In this document: positions 1 to 9,073 of the stretch, piece after piece
How positions within the stretch are numbered: position 1 is the stretch's first letter
Layout of the letters: each line of letters begins with the position of its first letter
Source: Bacillus gaemokensis
GTDB taxonomy: Bacteria; Bacillota; Bacilli; Bacillales; Bacillaceae_G
DNA length: 64,000 bases
Assembly (NCBI RefSeq): GCF_001590835.1
Contig: NZ_LTAQ01000001.1
Span: 882,572-946,571, forward strand
Direction of reading: 5' to 3'
Program-made: the position numbers and the translations under genes
The notes under the pieces: generated by a model
Database searches by the model: none
Told to the model about the DNA's origin: nothing
Seen by the model: the letters and a program-made list of their open reading frames with translations, nothing else

Positions 1-275
1 TCCTCATCCATGCATTCATACCAAAACTCTACATGTTTCTTATCAACTTCATGCTGAGAATTTTCGACGTTTGTCCCGCCTTCTCCTTGGACAGAATACC
101 AATATAGATACTCTTCTCCATCTTTTATTTCCCGGAAAATTGTCTCTACATACATTTTCTCGTCGTTTAATGTCAACAATACTTCTTTCATATGATTATT
201 TAAAAACTGCATCCATTCATCAACGCGGTGACTCTTCCCTGGCTTCACTTTGAATCTTGTTAATTCGACGTTCAT
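1..275 (-). CDS. DUF6176-like small protein, 3' end cut by window edge
   Basis: Reading frame begins at an ATG (273-275) behind a GGAGGG ribosome site and stays open to the window edge, giving about 91 residues beginning MNVELTRFKVKPGKSHRVDE. The sequence is acidic and soluble, with no membrane segment. I recall similar Bacillus proteins being grouped as DUF6176; the molecular role is unknown. Its start lies 56 bases inside the 3' end of the upstream acetyltransferase gene, so the two are probably translationally linked. The C-terminus is not visible. Confidence 0.75.
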   Translation of the reverse strand, partial: MNVELTRFKVKPGKSHRVDEWMQFLNNHMKEVLLTLNDEKMYVETIFREIKDGEEYLYWYSVQGEGGTNVENSQHEVDKKHVEFWYECMDE

Positions 276-1071
276 CTTTTCCCTCCACCTTCTTACGAAC
301 ATACAAAGTGTATTCCACCGGCTGGTCAAAGCCTAATTTACTAGCAAGCCTCTGTGAAGGCATGTTATCCATATTACAATCCCAACACGGCGTAACGCCA
401 TTTTGTATACAATGTTCGATGAAATACGTTGCGACTAATCTAGCAAGCCCTCTTCCTTGATAATCTGAATCTGTTGCAATATCAATTTCAGCAAAAACAT
501 TACTCCTAAAAATTGAAACACATTCAATAACTACCTTTTGATCGTGGATAATATAAAATCCAAAACCATTATTTAAAAAAACTTCTTTTGAACCCCAATA
601 TTCTTTATAATACCGCTCCGTAAATTCAGTACTTTTTTCTACTATGTTTTTATCAATTCGCATAACCTTGTATGTAGAATCGTCTAATCCTCTCTTTCTA
701 TCTTCAAAAATATTTCTCTGAAATAGAAATTTTTTTCTTGGAATTTTCTTCAACGAATCCTTGAAATGATTTTCAATAACCATTTCCCACTCTTTACTAG
801 AAGTAAATAATGTGAATCGGTTTCCCTTTGTTAAAACGTCATTTTGAATATACGAAAACAAAGTATGTTGAAAATCCTGATCATGAGTATCTCCAAACAA
901 ATAGTAAATGCCATTAGCTGTTACGATCAATCCTGCTGTTACTCTCTCATTTACAAAAATCTCACCATTTATTATTTGATCACATACTGCATAGGCAAAA
1001 GTGGATGTTTGTTTATTTACTTCTAAAATCGGAAAAATTGTATGATATTCTGCTAATGCTAACTTCCTCAT
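220..1071 (-). CDS. GNAT-family N-acetyltransferase, 283 aa
   Basis: The protein resembles the GNAT_acetyltran (PF12746) group: a long N-terminal half without acetyltransferase motifs, then a GNAT fold in roughly residues 120-265. The acetyl-CoA loop is seen as YQGRGLARLVATYFIEHC, followed by the usual late GNAT segment MPSQRLASKLGFDQPVEYTLY. The substrate is unknown. The start codon overlaps the stop of the upstream cupin gene (ATGA type), and the 3' end overlaps the DUF6176-like gene. The three therefore look like one short operon read leftward. Confidence 0.85.
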   Translation of the reverse strand: MRKLALAEYHTIFPILEVNKQTSTFAYAVCDQIINGEIFVNERVTAGLIVTANGIYYLFGDTHDQDFQHTLFSYIQNDVLTKGNRFTLFTSSKEWEMVIENHFKDSLKKIPRKKFLFQRNIFEDRKRGLDDSTYKVMRIDKNIVEKSTEFTERYYKEYWGSKEVFLNNGFGFYIIHDQKVVIECVSIFRSNVFAEIDIATDSDYQGRGLARLVATYFIEHCIQNGVTPCWDCNMDNMPSQRLASKLGFDQPVEYTLYVRKKVEGKDERRINKIQSEAREESPR

Positions 1072-1400
1072 ACATTCTTCACAATAACCGTATCTGCCTC
1101 TAAGTCTTCAAAACAAAGATTCACTGTTCGCTTCAAGGCCCTTGTTCGATGAATTGTACCCGCTGGAATCAAGATTGAATCATTCGGTTTTAATACCGCG
1201 GTTTCCCTGTCTTGAAAATCAATAAGCAATTCTCCATCTAATACGATAAATAATTCATCCGAATTAGAATGAAAGTGCCAATCATATTCCCCTGTAAAAA
1301 CTGCAATCCGTAAACCATGGTTATTCACATTTGATACAACAAAATTTTTGTGCTGTTCTGTAATATCTTTTGTTAGTTCTAATAAATTTATCTTCTTCAT
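1068..1400 (-). CDS. Cupin-domain protein, 110 aa
   Basis: A single small beta-barrel cupin. The first cupin box appears as GEYDWHFHSNSDELFIVLDG with two His and a Glu as likely metal ligands; the second as PAGTIHRT with the final His. Such proteins bind metal and small molecules or act as simple isomerases or dioxygenases; the substrate cannot be read from sequence. I chose the ATG at 1400 (MKKINLLELTK) because GGGGAAAGAG precedes it; a longer frame exists upstream but lacks a ribosome site. It ends overlapping the start of the GNAT gene. Confidence 0.8.
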   Translation of the reverse strand: MKKINLLELTKDITEQHKNFVVSNVNNHGLRIAVFTGEYDWHFHSNSDELFIVLDGELLIDFQDRETAVLKPNDSILIPAGTIHRTRALKRTVNLCFEDLEADTVIVKNV

Positions 1401-1426
1401 CTCTTTCCCCATCCCTGAGCTATTTA

Positions 1427-1645
1427 TTATTTCGTCCAAAACCACCCGATTGCAATAACAGTCATACAGACCCAAAAGCCCATATCCCCAACATCAAATG
1501 GCTTTTTCTGTTTTTTCTTCCTTAACTTTTTTACTTCTTCTTTCAACTCTTGTACACTTTGCTCTAAACTGACGATAGTATCCTTCATCTCATTCATTTC
1601 AATTTTGTCTTCTCTTTTTTCTTCTGGTTCTTTTGTTAAATTCAT
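1427..1645 (-). CDS. Small coiled-coil protein with C-terminal membrane anchor, 72 aa
   Basis: Seventy-two residues. The first ~50 are highly charged with heptad-like spacing (IVSLEQSVQELKEEVKKLRK), consistent with a coiled coil. The last ~20 (MGFWVCMTVIAIGWFW) form one hydrophobic membrane segment ending in TK. This would make a tail-anchored protein with its coiled coil in the cytoplasm. AAAGGG lies upstream of the ATG. I do not recognise a named family. It reads in the same direction as the cupin gene and ends 26 bases before it. Confidence 0.65.
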   Translation of the reverse strand: MNLTKEPEEKREDKIEMNEMKDTIVSLEQSVQELKEEVKKLRKKKQKKPFDVGDMGFWVCMTVIAIGWFWTK

Positions 1646-1874
1646 TGTTGTGCGCCCTTTCTATGATGTTCTATTCTAATGCTCTCGTTTTTTCAAAATC
1701 TATTTTCATTAGCGTCCCTCTTATTTATTCTGAATAATAAAATATTTTAAAATGAATTACTTTCATTTTTATTCCCTACCACAAGAAGAATAAATGATAG
1801 AAAATCAACAATATAATTCATGACAATCCTCTAGCGTTATTACATTATATAACATAAATACCAATATTTTAACA

Positions 1875-1908
1875 ACAAAAAAAGACCCTCCTTATATAAG
1901 GAAGGTCT
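1875..1908 (-). terminator. Rho-independent terminator of ald
   Basis: A hairpin (GACC-TTCC / GGA-GGGTC around TTATATAA) is followed on the minus strand by a run of seven T. It sits 15 bases past the ald stop. Confidence 0.85.
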
Positions 1909-1922
1909 CAAATTTATTTCTA

Positions 1923-3056
1923 TTATGATAAAGCAGGAGCTTTTTCTAGAAGCTCTTTCGCGTCAGCATATTGTAAGCCGTGTGCTTCTGCAACTGCTTC
2001 GAACGTTACATAACCATCTAATGTGTTAATACCTTTTAATAATGCAGTGTTGCTTAGGCAAGCTTGTTTGTAGCCTTTGTTTGCAATTTGTACTGCATAT
2101 GGTACTGTCACGTTTGTTAATGCAAGAGTTGATGTACGTGGAACCGCACCAGGCATGTTTGCAACTGCATAATGAACAACGCCGTGTTTTTCATAAGTTG
2201 GGTTATCATGAGTTGTAATGCGGTCAGTTGTTTCGAAAATACCACCTTGATCAATTGCGATATCTACTACAACAGAACCTGGTTCCATTGATTTAATCAT
2301 TTCTTCAGTTACAAGTTTTGGCGCTTTTGCACCTGGAATTAATACGGCACCAATAACAAGATCAGATTCTTTTACAGCTTCTGCAATGTTATATGGATTA
2401 GACATTAAAGTTTTTACTTGGTTACCGAAAATGTCATCTAATTGGCGAAGACGTTCTGCACTTAAGTCGATAATTGTTACGTCAGCACCTAAACCTACTG
2501 CGATTTTCGCTGCGTTTGTACCAGCTTGACCACCGCCGACAATTGTTACTTTACCGCGTTTTACCCCTGGAACGCCTGCAAGTAAAATACCTTTGCCACC
2601 TTTATTTTTTTCAAGGAATTGCGCACCAATTTGTGCAGACATACGACCAGCTACTTCACTCATAGGTGCAAGTAATGGTAAAGAACGATTGTCTAATTGT
2701 ACTGTTTCATAAGCAATTGATACTACTTTGTTATCAATTAAAGCTTTTGTTAATTCTGGTTCTGGAGCTAAGTGTAAGTATGTGAATAAAATTAAACCTT
2801 CGCGGAAATAACCGTATTCGCTTTCTACTGGCTCTTTTACCTTCATAACCATCTCTTGATTCCATGCTTCTTCAGCAGTTTCAACAAGTTGTGCTCCAGC
2901 TTGTACGTATTCTTCATCTGTAAAGCCAGATCCTAAACCTGCACCCTTTTGAACAAAAACTTCATGACCATTGTGTACTAAATGTACAGCACCCGCTGGT
3001 GTCATTGCCACGCGGTTTTCATTGTTTTTAATTTCTGTTGGAATACCGATACGCAT
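1923..3056 (-). CDS. ald: Alanine dehydrogenase, 377 aa
   Basis: Catalyses NAD-dependent oxidative deamination of L-alanine to pyruvate and ammonia, used in alanine catabolism and sporulation. Full family length. The N-terminus [20 protein letters not shown] is diagnostic, with the substrate-binding Arg; the catalytic His lies in [12 protein letters not shown]. The Rossmann nucleotide loop is [15 protein letters not shown] (about residues 170-185), and [11 protein letters not shown] near residue 300 is conserved. GGGGGAACTAATA precedes the ATG. It stands alone as a monocistronic unit with its own promoter and terminator. Confidence 0.97.
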   Translation of the reverse strand: MRIGIPTEIKNNENRVAMTPAGAVHLVHNGHEVFVQKGAGLGSGFTDEEYVQAGAQLVETAEEAWNQEMVMKVKEPVESEYGYFREGLILFTYLHLAPEPELTKALIDNKVVSIAYETVQLDNRSLPLLAPMSEVAGRMSAQIGAQFLEKNKGGKGILLAGVPGVKRGKVTIVGGGQAGTNAAKIAVGLGADVTIIDLSAERLRQLDDIFGNQVKTLMSNPYNIAEAVKESDLVIGAVLIPGAKAPKLVTEEMIKSMEPGSVVVDIAIDQGGIFETTDRITTHDNPTYEKHGVVHYAVANMPGAVPRTSTLALTNVTVPYAVQIANKGYKQACLSNTALLKGINTLDGYVTFEAVAEAHGLQYADAKELLEKAPALS

Positions 3057-3124
3057 TATTAGTTCCCCCTTGAGTTATGAAATGACCCCTGAATCATTTT
3101 TTAAAGCGCTTTCTACGCTCTTAT

Positions 3125-3154
3125 ATTTTAACATAATATCTCAATATTTGACAA
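3125..3154 (-). promoter_or_regulatory. Candidate SigA promoter of ald
   Basis: Minus strand TTGTCA and TAAAAT separated by 18 bases, about 70 bases upstream of the ald start. Spacing is one longer than ideal. Confidence 0.45.
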
Positions 3155-3183
3155 AAAATAATACAAGTTTTCCGATAGAATTT

Positions 3184-3334
3184 CCCCCTCATTAATGGAC
3201 AGTAATATCCCCATCTCAAGATAAAAAAAGACAAGAAACTAGGTAAGGGATACACTGTCCGTAAATGCCCGATTGGTGAAGGCTAACCATCAGCGGGGGA
3301 TGAAGCTCCCCACTGATGGAAGTTTCACTTTATC
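3184..3334 (-). repeat. bcr1-like ~150-bp structured repeat, copy 1
   Basis: Read on the minus strand it starts ATAAAGTGAAACTTC and folds as two consecutive stem-loops: CATCAGTGGGG paired with CCCCCGCTGATG, then GGACAGT...ACTGTCC. It aligns over its length with the copies at 19292, 47936 and 53159. The second stem differs from the 19292 copy by a paired change (GGGCAGT/ACTGCCC there). Length and ATAAA-type ends match the cereus-group mobile repeat bcr1 as I remember it. Confidence 0.8.
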
Positions 3335-4098
3335 TATTTTTGTCGATATCTATGAATAACATCAACTGCCCCTGTTACTTCAATAATTGTACCGGTAATC
3401 ATATCGGAATCTTCTTCGCATAGAAATGCAATCGTGCGAGCGATATCTTCACCTGTTCCAGATCTACCAATTGGCGTCTTATCATCTTTCATCGTACGTG
3501 ATTGCTGAATCGTCGCCTCTTTCATTTCACCAATAATATCCCCTGGACAAACCATATTCGCTGTAATGCCATATTCCGCTTCTTCATAAGCAACTGTTTT
3601 CGTTAACGAAACAAGTCCTACCTTTGCAGCAGCGAATGCAGAGCGATATATCCAGCCAGGTGCACTATCAGCTCCTTGGAATCCATAGTTAATAATGCGG
3701 CCAAAATGCTGCTCTCTCATAATTGGAACGACAAGTTTTAACAAACGAAACACTGCAGTTAAGTTACCTTGTATCATTTCATCCCATTCATCTTCTTCAT
3801 AATCAACTAGCTTTTTTCGTTCAAATACATAAGGACCTGCATTATTAATCAAAAAGTCAATCTTGCCAAAACGACTGATTGCTTCTTCTACTATTTTATG
3901 TAAATCTTCTTTTTTCGTGACATCAGCTTGTACGAACTGCAAACGTTCTTCCATATGTTTATATGTTTCTTTCATTGCTTCTACAGCCTTGATATCACTA
4001 TGATATGTTACTGTTACTGAATATCCTTTAGCTAATAACTTCTCTGTTACTTGCTTTCCTAAACCTTTCGTACCGGCCGTAATGAGCGCGTGTCTCAC
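3334..4098 (-). CDS. Short-chain dehydrogenase/reductase, 254 aa
   Basis: A classical SDR. The NAD(P) loop TAGTKGLGKQV is at residues ~7-17, the NNAG motif (FLINNAGPYVF) near residue 90, and a catalytic Tyr-x3-Lys-type stretch appears in modified form around IYRSAFAAAKVGL, where S/A replaces the usual order and K is retained. A GTG start at 4098 is chosen because AAAGGAGG lies 8 bases before it; the longer frame to 4140 has no ribosome site. Probably an oxidoreductase of FabG/3-oxoacyl-reductase type with unknown substrate. Its stop codon abuts the bcr1-like repeat. Confidence 0.85.
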   Translation of the reverse strand: MRHALITAGTKGLGKQVTEKLLAKGYSVTVTYHSDIKAVEAMKETYKHMEERLQFVQADVTKKEDLHKIVEEAISRFGKIDFLINNAGPYVFERKKLVDYEEDEWDEMIQGNLTAVFRLLKLVVPIMREQHFGRIINYGFQGADSAPGWIYRSAFAAAKVGLVSLTKTVAYEEAEYGITANMVCPGDIIGEMKEATIQQSRTMKDDKTPIGRSGTGEDIARTIAFLCEEDSDMITGTIIEVTGAVDVIHRYRQK

Positions 4099-4193
4099 AA
4101 AAATAGCCTCCTTTTTATTTCTATACTCCATATGTAACAAGTTCTTTCATCAATTACAACTAAAAAGAATTGAAACAGATTTTTCGAAATTCT

Positions 4194-4218
4194 GTAACGT
4201 TTCTGGCAAGCACGTTAC
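4194..4218. promoter_or_regulatory. Inverted repeat upstream of usp gene
   Basis: GTAACGT, 11 bases, then ACGTTAC: a perfect 7-bp dyad about 60 bases before the universal stress gene start and upstream of a TATACT-like -10. It could be an operator; the binding protein is unknown. Confidence 0.35.
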
Positions 4219-4279
4219 CATAATTTGTTTTATACTTAAGTTGTAAAAGGTTATAAAAACGAATTGGGAGGAATCTACT

Positions 4280-4738
4280 ATGAATAATACATATACAAAT
4301 ATTTTAATTGCAGTGGACGGTTCCAAAGAAGCAGAAAAAGCCTTTAAAAAAGCAATTCAAGTTGCGAAGCGTAACGATGCCACATTAACAATCGCTCATA
4401 TCGTTGATGTAAAAGCATACTCCGCAGTAGAAGCATATAGCCGTGCGATTGCTGAGCGTGCAAATCTATTTGCAGAAGACTTATTAGAAGACTACAAAAA
4501 GACTGCAACTGAAGCTGGTCTTGAAAAAATAGAAACTGTATTAGAATTTGGTAACCCAAAATCTAAAATCTCAAAAGAAATTGCTCCAACGCATAAAATA
4601 GATTTAATCATGTGTGGTGCAACTGGTTTAAATGCTGTAGAACGCTTCTTAATTGGTAGCGTCTCTGAACATATTATTCGCTATGCGAAATGCGATGTCC
4701 TTGTTGTTCGTGGTGATGAGGAGCAAGGTGAGCTTTAA
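4280..4738 (+). CDS. Universal stress protein, UspA family, 152 aa
   Basis: A single Usp domain. The beta-1 strand ILIAVDGSKEAEKAF opens the fold. The ATP-binding signature is near the C-terminus: CGATGLNAVERFLIGSVSEH followed by CDVLVVRG, matching G-x2-G-x9-G-(S/T). These cytoplasmic proteins bind ATP and are induced in stress or stationary phase; the client is unknown. GGGAGG lies before the ATG. It is transcribed alone, divergent from the SDR gene, and a 7-bp dyad lies in its promoter region. Confidence 0.9.
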   Translation: MNNTYTNILIAVDGSKEAEKAFKKAIQVAKRNDATLTIAHIVDVKAYSAVEAYSRAIAERANLFAEDLLEDYKKTATEAGLEKIETVLEFGNPKSKISKEIAPTHKIDLIMCGATGLNAVERFLIGSVSEHIIRYAKCDVLVVRGDEEQGEL

Positions 4739-4744
4739 AAATAG

Positions 4745-4780
4745 CAAAAACACCAAGCCTTATACGGACTTGGTGTTTTT
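4745..4780. terminator. Bidirectional terminator
   Basis: AAAAACACCAAG(C/T)CC stem with A-run on one side and T-run on the other, between convergent genes. It serves the usp gene on plus and the membrane-protein gene on minus. Confidence 0.85.
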
Positions 4781-5487
4781 CATTTCACATATTTCCCTAT
4801 AAAAACAAGACAAGCTACGATGATAATTACAATAGCATATAGATAAGACGGAAGGAACTTTAAAGACCAAAGCCCCATCATTAGTGTAGCTACTACCAAA
4901 TATGTATCTTTCGCATCCTTCATCATTTTCTTTCGAAGTAGTAGCACATATATGTAGCCGATTGGCGGAGTTATAAAACAAAGAATATATACCAATTTAG
5001 ATTTTAAATACCACTTTTGTTTTCCAAGCTGTTTTATCTCTTCTTCTACTCTCTTATTCTCTTGTTCTCTTGCCTCTCGTTCAACAGGATCTTCCTCTTC
5101 TCCTCGTTTTTCTTTCATATAAGGAATGAAGTGAAAGAAAAAATAACAAGTAAATACAATCGCACTAAATTTAATATCTAATCTTTCTAGCGGAATATGC
5201 TCACTTACAAAAGCTGCGATAACAGCTAATGAAAAACAATATGTTGTCATCCAAAACGATCTCTTTCTCTTTTTTCGCTCTATTTCTTTTTTATCTTCAG
5301 TCTCCTGCTTTTTCTGTTTTTGTGAAAGCCATAACGAGATACAGCAATCTACTACAAATAAACCAAAAATAAAAAGAGCAATATGTATCGTTTTTACATA
5401 CGCAAGCGAAAAAGTTTCTGGAAAAGCAACATGCAGTACAATCAGCGTATACAAAATTAACCCTACAAAATAAATACGTCTCATCAT
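4780..5487 (-). CDS. Polytopic membrane protein of unknown function, 235 aa
   Basis: Hydrophobic segments fall at about residues 5-22, 32-52, 78-95 and 104-122, then a strongly charged helix (EEEDPVEREAREQENKRVEEEI) and two or three more membrane segments from ~162 to the end. The charged stretches after segments 2 and 4 are probably cytoplasmic. No family is recognised. GAAAGGGATGA precedes tandem ATGs, so the start may be one codon later. Monocistronic between two hairpins. Confidence 0.7.
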   Translation of the reverse strand: MMRRIYFVGLILYTLIVLHVAFPETFSLAYVKTIHIALFIFGLFVVDCCISLWLSQKQKKQETEDKKEIERKKRKRSFWMTTYCFSLAVIAAFVSEHIPLERLDIKFSAIVFTCYFFFHFIPYMKEKRGEEEDPVEREAREQENKRVEEEIKQLGKQKWYLKSKLVYILCFITPPIGYIYVLLLRKKMMKDAKDTYLVVATLMMGLWSLKFLPSYLYAIVIIIVACLVFIGKYVK

Positions 5488-5598
5488 TCATCCCTTTCTT
5501 ATCTCCTAAGTATCACATTAACATACATTATTTAGAAGCCGAAGGGTAGAATATATCTGTTCGATTACATTCACAAGACAAGAAATGAGGGATACTAC

Positions 5599-5778
5599 AT
5601 GGGAGATCATGAGCGTATTATTTTAGATGTAAATGAACAAGAAATCGATATGCTTGATACAATCTGCTCGCATTTCAAAGAAAAACATGGTGTTGAGCTG
5701 AGTCACGGTGCTCTTCTGCGCGACTTAATGGATATTGAGTATATTCGTATTACAGAGGATAGACATAAATACGACTGA
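5599..5778 (+). CDS. Small hypothetical protein, 59 aa
   Basis: Sequence starts MGDHERIILDVNEQEIDMLD and ends TEDRHKYD. It is acidic, soluble and predicted mixed strand-helix, with a strand then helices resembling a ribbon-helix-helix layout, though I see no decisive motif. TGAGGG lies 7 bases before the ATG, and codon use is ordinary for this genome. Transcribed alone between two leftward genes. Confidence 0.6.
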   Translation: MGDHERIILDVNEQEIDMLDTICSHFKEKHGVELSHGALLRDLMDIEYIRITEDRHKYD

Positions 5779-5801
5779 AAAACTCTATGAGAACTAAATA
5801 A

Positions 5802-5833
5802 GCAAGACTGATGATAATAATCATCAGTCTTGC
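5802..5833. terminator. Hairpin between convergent genes
   Basis: GCAAGACTGATGAT paired with ATCATCAGTCTTGC, a perfect long stem, but with only a poor T-run on either side. Likely the shared transcription end of the 59-aa gene and the serine hydrolase. Confidence 0.6.
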
Positions 5834-5853
5834 AGTTTCAACCATTTTTCTTT

Positions 5854-7431
5854 TTACCTTTGCTTCTCCCCTACATATTCCAAATGCCAGGCATCTTGAA
5901 TAGATAAGACTGGAGATTCACCTGCATCTTTTGTAAATCGAAGAAGTCCGTATTCTCCTGCGTAGAATATAGAAGCAGTGATAGGAAAACAAGGGAAGTG
6001 CTGATCTTCATCTATAAATACCGGGTTCCCTTCTTTTGTTAAGAAATCAAACTCGAATACACCTCCAGAATATGTTCCTTCATAACCCTTCCATTCTACT
6101 TCTTGAACATGTTCTCTTTGTAAATTTGTACACTTACAAGGACTTCCATTAATAATGACATATTTTACTCCTGAATCCATCACTTGAAACCCAACCGATA
6201 TAGTCTCCCCATTATGCCGCGCTATATAGAAATCCGTTCGAACAGGTTCTAATCTCAGCTTTTCTCCATTCCACTCCATCATAAGAGAAGCCTCTTCATT
6301 TGTTACACTGACAAATCCTCTTTTTGCACCTAAATAATTCCCCTCATAATTTCTCCAGTAATCCGGATCGACGTGAACAGGAGTGATTTTAGGTTCGACA
6401 GCTGGTCCTATGAATTGGTTCATTAGCATCTCTATGATTTCCCATCCGTAATCTTGCGTTGCCATCGTCAAGAAACCAAGCTTCTTTTCTGGGAATAGCA
6501 CCAAAAAACATGTATACGTGCTAATCGCCCCGCTATGCCAAAGCATTTCACAGCCACGTTCTTTCTCTGTAATTAGACCTAAACAGCTACCGAACTCAGT
6601 TAAAGTGTAATTGTCAATTTGCTTCTTATGCATTTCTTCTATTATTTCTGCCCTTAAAAAGGTCTTGCCATCTAAAACCCCTTTATTTAAATGCATCATA
6701 GCAAAGCGAGATAAATCTGTTATGGTGGACATTCCAAAAAAGGAAGGATAATTCGTTACATTTTCTGCGAATTTATGTTGCACCTTCCAATCGCCTTTTT
6801 CTGTTTTTTCATGAGCTAAAGCAAGAGAGTAGGTCATTGCTTCAAGTGGATCATACATCGTTCTGTTCATTCCAAGTGGATTAAATACATATTCCTTCAT
6901 TAGCTCTGCGAACGACTTTTTGCATACAGATTGCGCTACATATCCTGCAAGATTATAAGCATGATTGCCGTATGAATATAGCGCGCCAGGTGGATTCATT
7001 AACTCCAAATTAGGAACAATCTCCTCTATATAAGATATCCACCCTGTCTGATCACGAGGTCCTTCGATATCCCCTCCATCTGGCAAACCAGCTGTATGGC
7101 TTAGCAACATACGAAGTGTAATGGTGCGAGCATGCTCTTTATTCTGTAAAGTAAACCCTTCTATATACGTACAAATTGGAACATCTAAATCCAAAATCCC
7201 CTCTTCTACAAGCTTCATTATTAAAGTCGCTGTGAAGCTTTTGCTAACCGATCCAATACGAAACAACGTGTCGGTCACAATAGCCTGCTTTGACTCTTCC
7301 CAGTTCATGAGACCGAATGCCTTTTCATACAAAAGTTCTGTTTCATTTATGATTGATAGTGTAAACCCCGGCACTATTTTATTCTTTATATGTTCTTCTA
7401 TCTGCAATTCAATATCTTTTATGGATAACAT
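5854..7431 (-). CDS. Beta-lactamase-type serine hydrolase (PBP-like), 525 aa
   Basis: Residues ~1-340 are a Beta-lactamase (PF00144, class C/DD-peptidase) domain. The nucleophile motif is SVSK at residues 61-64, the second motif YSYGNHAYN near 165, and a third HSG triad (WHSGAIST) near 300. Residues ~370-525 form an extra C-terminal beta-rich domain, as in esterase/aminohydrolase members. No signal peptide is visible, so it is probably cytoplasmic, which argues against a cell-wall role. The start at MLSIKD (7431) has GAGGGG upstream; the 11-residue longer frame does not. Confidence 0.88.
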   Translation of the reverse strand: MLSIKDIELQIEEHIKNKIVPGFTLSIINETELLYEKAFGLMNWEESKQAIVTDTLFRIGSVSKSFTATLIMKLVEEGILDLDVPICTYIEGFTLQNKEHARTITLRMLLSHTAGLPDGGDIEGPRDQTGWISYIEEIVPNLELMNPPGALYSYGNHAYNLAGYVAQSVCKKSFAELMKEYVFNPLGMNRTMYDPLEAMTYSLALAHEKTEKGDWKVQHKFAENVTNYPSFFGMSTITDLSRFAMMHLNKGVLDGKTFLRAEIIEEMHKKQIDNYTLTEFGSCLGLITEKERGCEMLWHSGAISTYTCFLVLFPEKKLGFLTMATQDYGWEIIEMLMNQFIGPAVEPKITPVHVDPDYWRNYEGNYLGAKRGFVSVTNEEASLMMEWNGEKLRLEPVRTDFYIARHNGETISVGFQVMDSGVKYVIINGSPCKCTNLQREHVQEVEWKGYEGTYSGGVFEFDFLTKEGNPVFIDEDQHFPCFPITASIFYAGEYGLLRFTKDAGESPVLSIQDAWHLEYVGEKQR

Positions 7432-7618
7432 AGCTTTTACCCCTCTATTCTGTTTGAATTTCATTTGAAGTAAGCTATTTAATGAGTCGGCATAATGAAC
7501 GCTCCTTACATTCCTAAATTTTCCATCCGTTCGAATTTCAACATAGACTTACTGAACCCCTTTCTTCTCTTTCACATACTTATTATTTTTTCTATTCTTT
7601 TCTAGTAGGCATATAATA

Positions 7619-7664
7619 AAAAAAGAGAATACGATGCTTTCCTATGGAACGCCGTATCCTCTCA
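7619..7664 (-). terminator. Terminator of the argGH operon
   Basis: Minus-strand stem GAGAGGATACGGC / GCATCGTATTCTC with one bulge, followed by a run of seven T, 20 bases past the argH stop. Confidence 0.8.
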
Positions 7665-7684
7665 TCATTATACGTATAAATGGC

Positions 7685-9073
7685 TTAACTCTTTACAGTT
7701 TCTCCTACTAACACCTTCGCTTTTTCCAACGCTTCTTCTATTTGAACAAATCCTGTTCCCCCTGCACTATTACGGCGTTTCACCGCTGCATAAGGAGAAA
7801 GAACTTCATATAAATCTTCTTCAAATAATGGACTCATTTCTTGATATGTTTCTAGTGGTACATCTAATAAATAGATTCCCTTTTGCGTGCAGTGAAGAAC
7901 AAGTTTCCCAACGATTTCATGAGCGCGGCGGAACGGGAGTCCTTTGCTTGCTAAGTAATCGGCAATTTCTGTTGCATTGGAGAAGTCTTGTTTTACGGCT
8001 TTCCCCATTTTTTCTTTATTCACAGTCATTGTTTCTAGCATGCCAGCCATAATGTGCAGGCAACCTTCTACTGTTTTAACTGTATCAAACATTCCTTCTT
8101 TGTCCTCTTGTAAATCTTTGTTATAAGCAAGCGGTAATCCTTTCATTACGGTTAATAAACTAAATAGATTACCGTACACTCTTCCTGTTTTACCACGAAT
8201 AAGCTCAGCCATATCAGGATTCTTCTTTTGCGGCATAATGCTGCTTCCTGTTGCATACTTGTCGCTCATTTCAATAAATTGAAACTCCTGACTGCTCCAT
8301 AAAATGAGTTCTTCACAAAAACGTGATAAATGCATCATTAACATTGATGAATTGCTAAGAAACTCTAATATAAAATCACGGTCACTCACCGCATCTAAAC
8401 TATTTTCATAAATCCCCTTAAAGCCAAGAAGCTCTGCGCTATATTCTCGGTCAATTGGAAATGTTGTCCCTGCAAGCGCACCTGCACCAAGCGGTGAAAT
8501 ATTAATGCGTTTCAGTGAATCTTCATAACGATTTACATCGCGCTCCAACATCCAAAAATATGCAAGCACATGGTGAGCGAAGGAAATCGGCTGGGCACGC
8601 TGTAGGTGTGTATATCCTGGCATAATTGTTTTAACATGTTCCTCGGCTTGATGAATGAGAACCTTCTGCACTTGTTTTGCAGCCTTTATGATGTCTTGTA
8701 CTTTTTCTTTTAAATATAAATGCATATCGGTTGCAACTTGATCATTACGACTTCGGCCCGTATGAAGCTTACCTCCAACTTCACCAACTTGTTCAATTAG
8801 CATCTTTTCAATATTCAAGTGGATATCCTCAGCTTGTGTAGAAAACGTAAGCTTATTTGCTTTTGCTTCTTCTAGTAGATACTGTAAGCCTTCTTTAATT
8901 TTCTCGGCTTCCTCTTTTGTTACAATTCCTTGCTTCGCGAGCATTGTGATATGCGCAATACTACCTTCAATATCTTGATTCACTAATTGCTGGTCAAAGG
9001 AGATGGAAGCTCCAAACTCCTCGACCCACTCTTCTGCTTCTGCTGTAAAGCGACCTCCCCAAAGTTTACTCAC
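7685..9073 (-). CDS. argH: Argininosuccinate lyase, 462 aa
   Basis: The last step of arginine synthesis, splitting argininosuccinate to arginine and fumarate. Fumarase/aspartase superfamily signature [12 protein letters not shown] at about residue 280, with the mobile-loop catalytic Ser; [12 protein letters not shown] near residue 110 and the catalytic His in [11 protein letters not shown] near 160. Full length. It starts inside the argG stop codon (4-base overlap), so both genes form a coupled operon. Confidence 0.97.
   Translation of the reverse strand: MSKLWGGRFTAEAEEWVEEFGASISFDQQLVNQDIEGSIAHITMLAKQGIVTKEEAEKIKEGLQYLLEEAKANKLTFSTQAEDIHLNIEKMLIEQVGEVGGKLHTGRSRNDQVATDMHLYLKEKVQDIIKAAKQVQKVLIHQAEEHVKTIMPGYTHLQRAQPISFAHHVLAYFWMLERDVNRYEDSLKRINISPLGAGALAGTTFPIDREYSAELLGFKGIYENSLDAVSDRDFILEFLSNSSMLMMHLSRFCEELILWSSQEFQFIEMSDKYATGSSIMPQKKNPDMAELIRGKTGRVYGNLFSLLTVMKGLPLAYNKDLQEDKEGMFDTVKTVEGCLHIMAGMLETMTVNKEKMGKAVKQDFSNATEIADYLASKGLPFRRAHEIVGKLVLHCTQKGIYLLDVPLETYQEMSPLFEEDLYEVLSPYAAVKRRNSAGGTGFVQIEEALEKAKVLVGETVKS

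Noticed and set aside
5802-5833. Small structured RNA
   Set aside because: One simple stem between convergent genes; a transcription end explains it.
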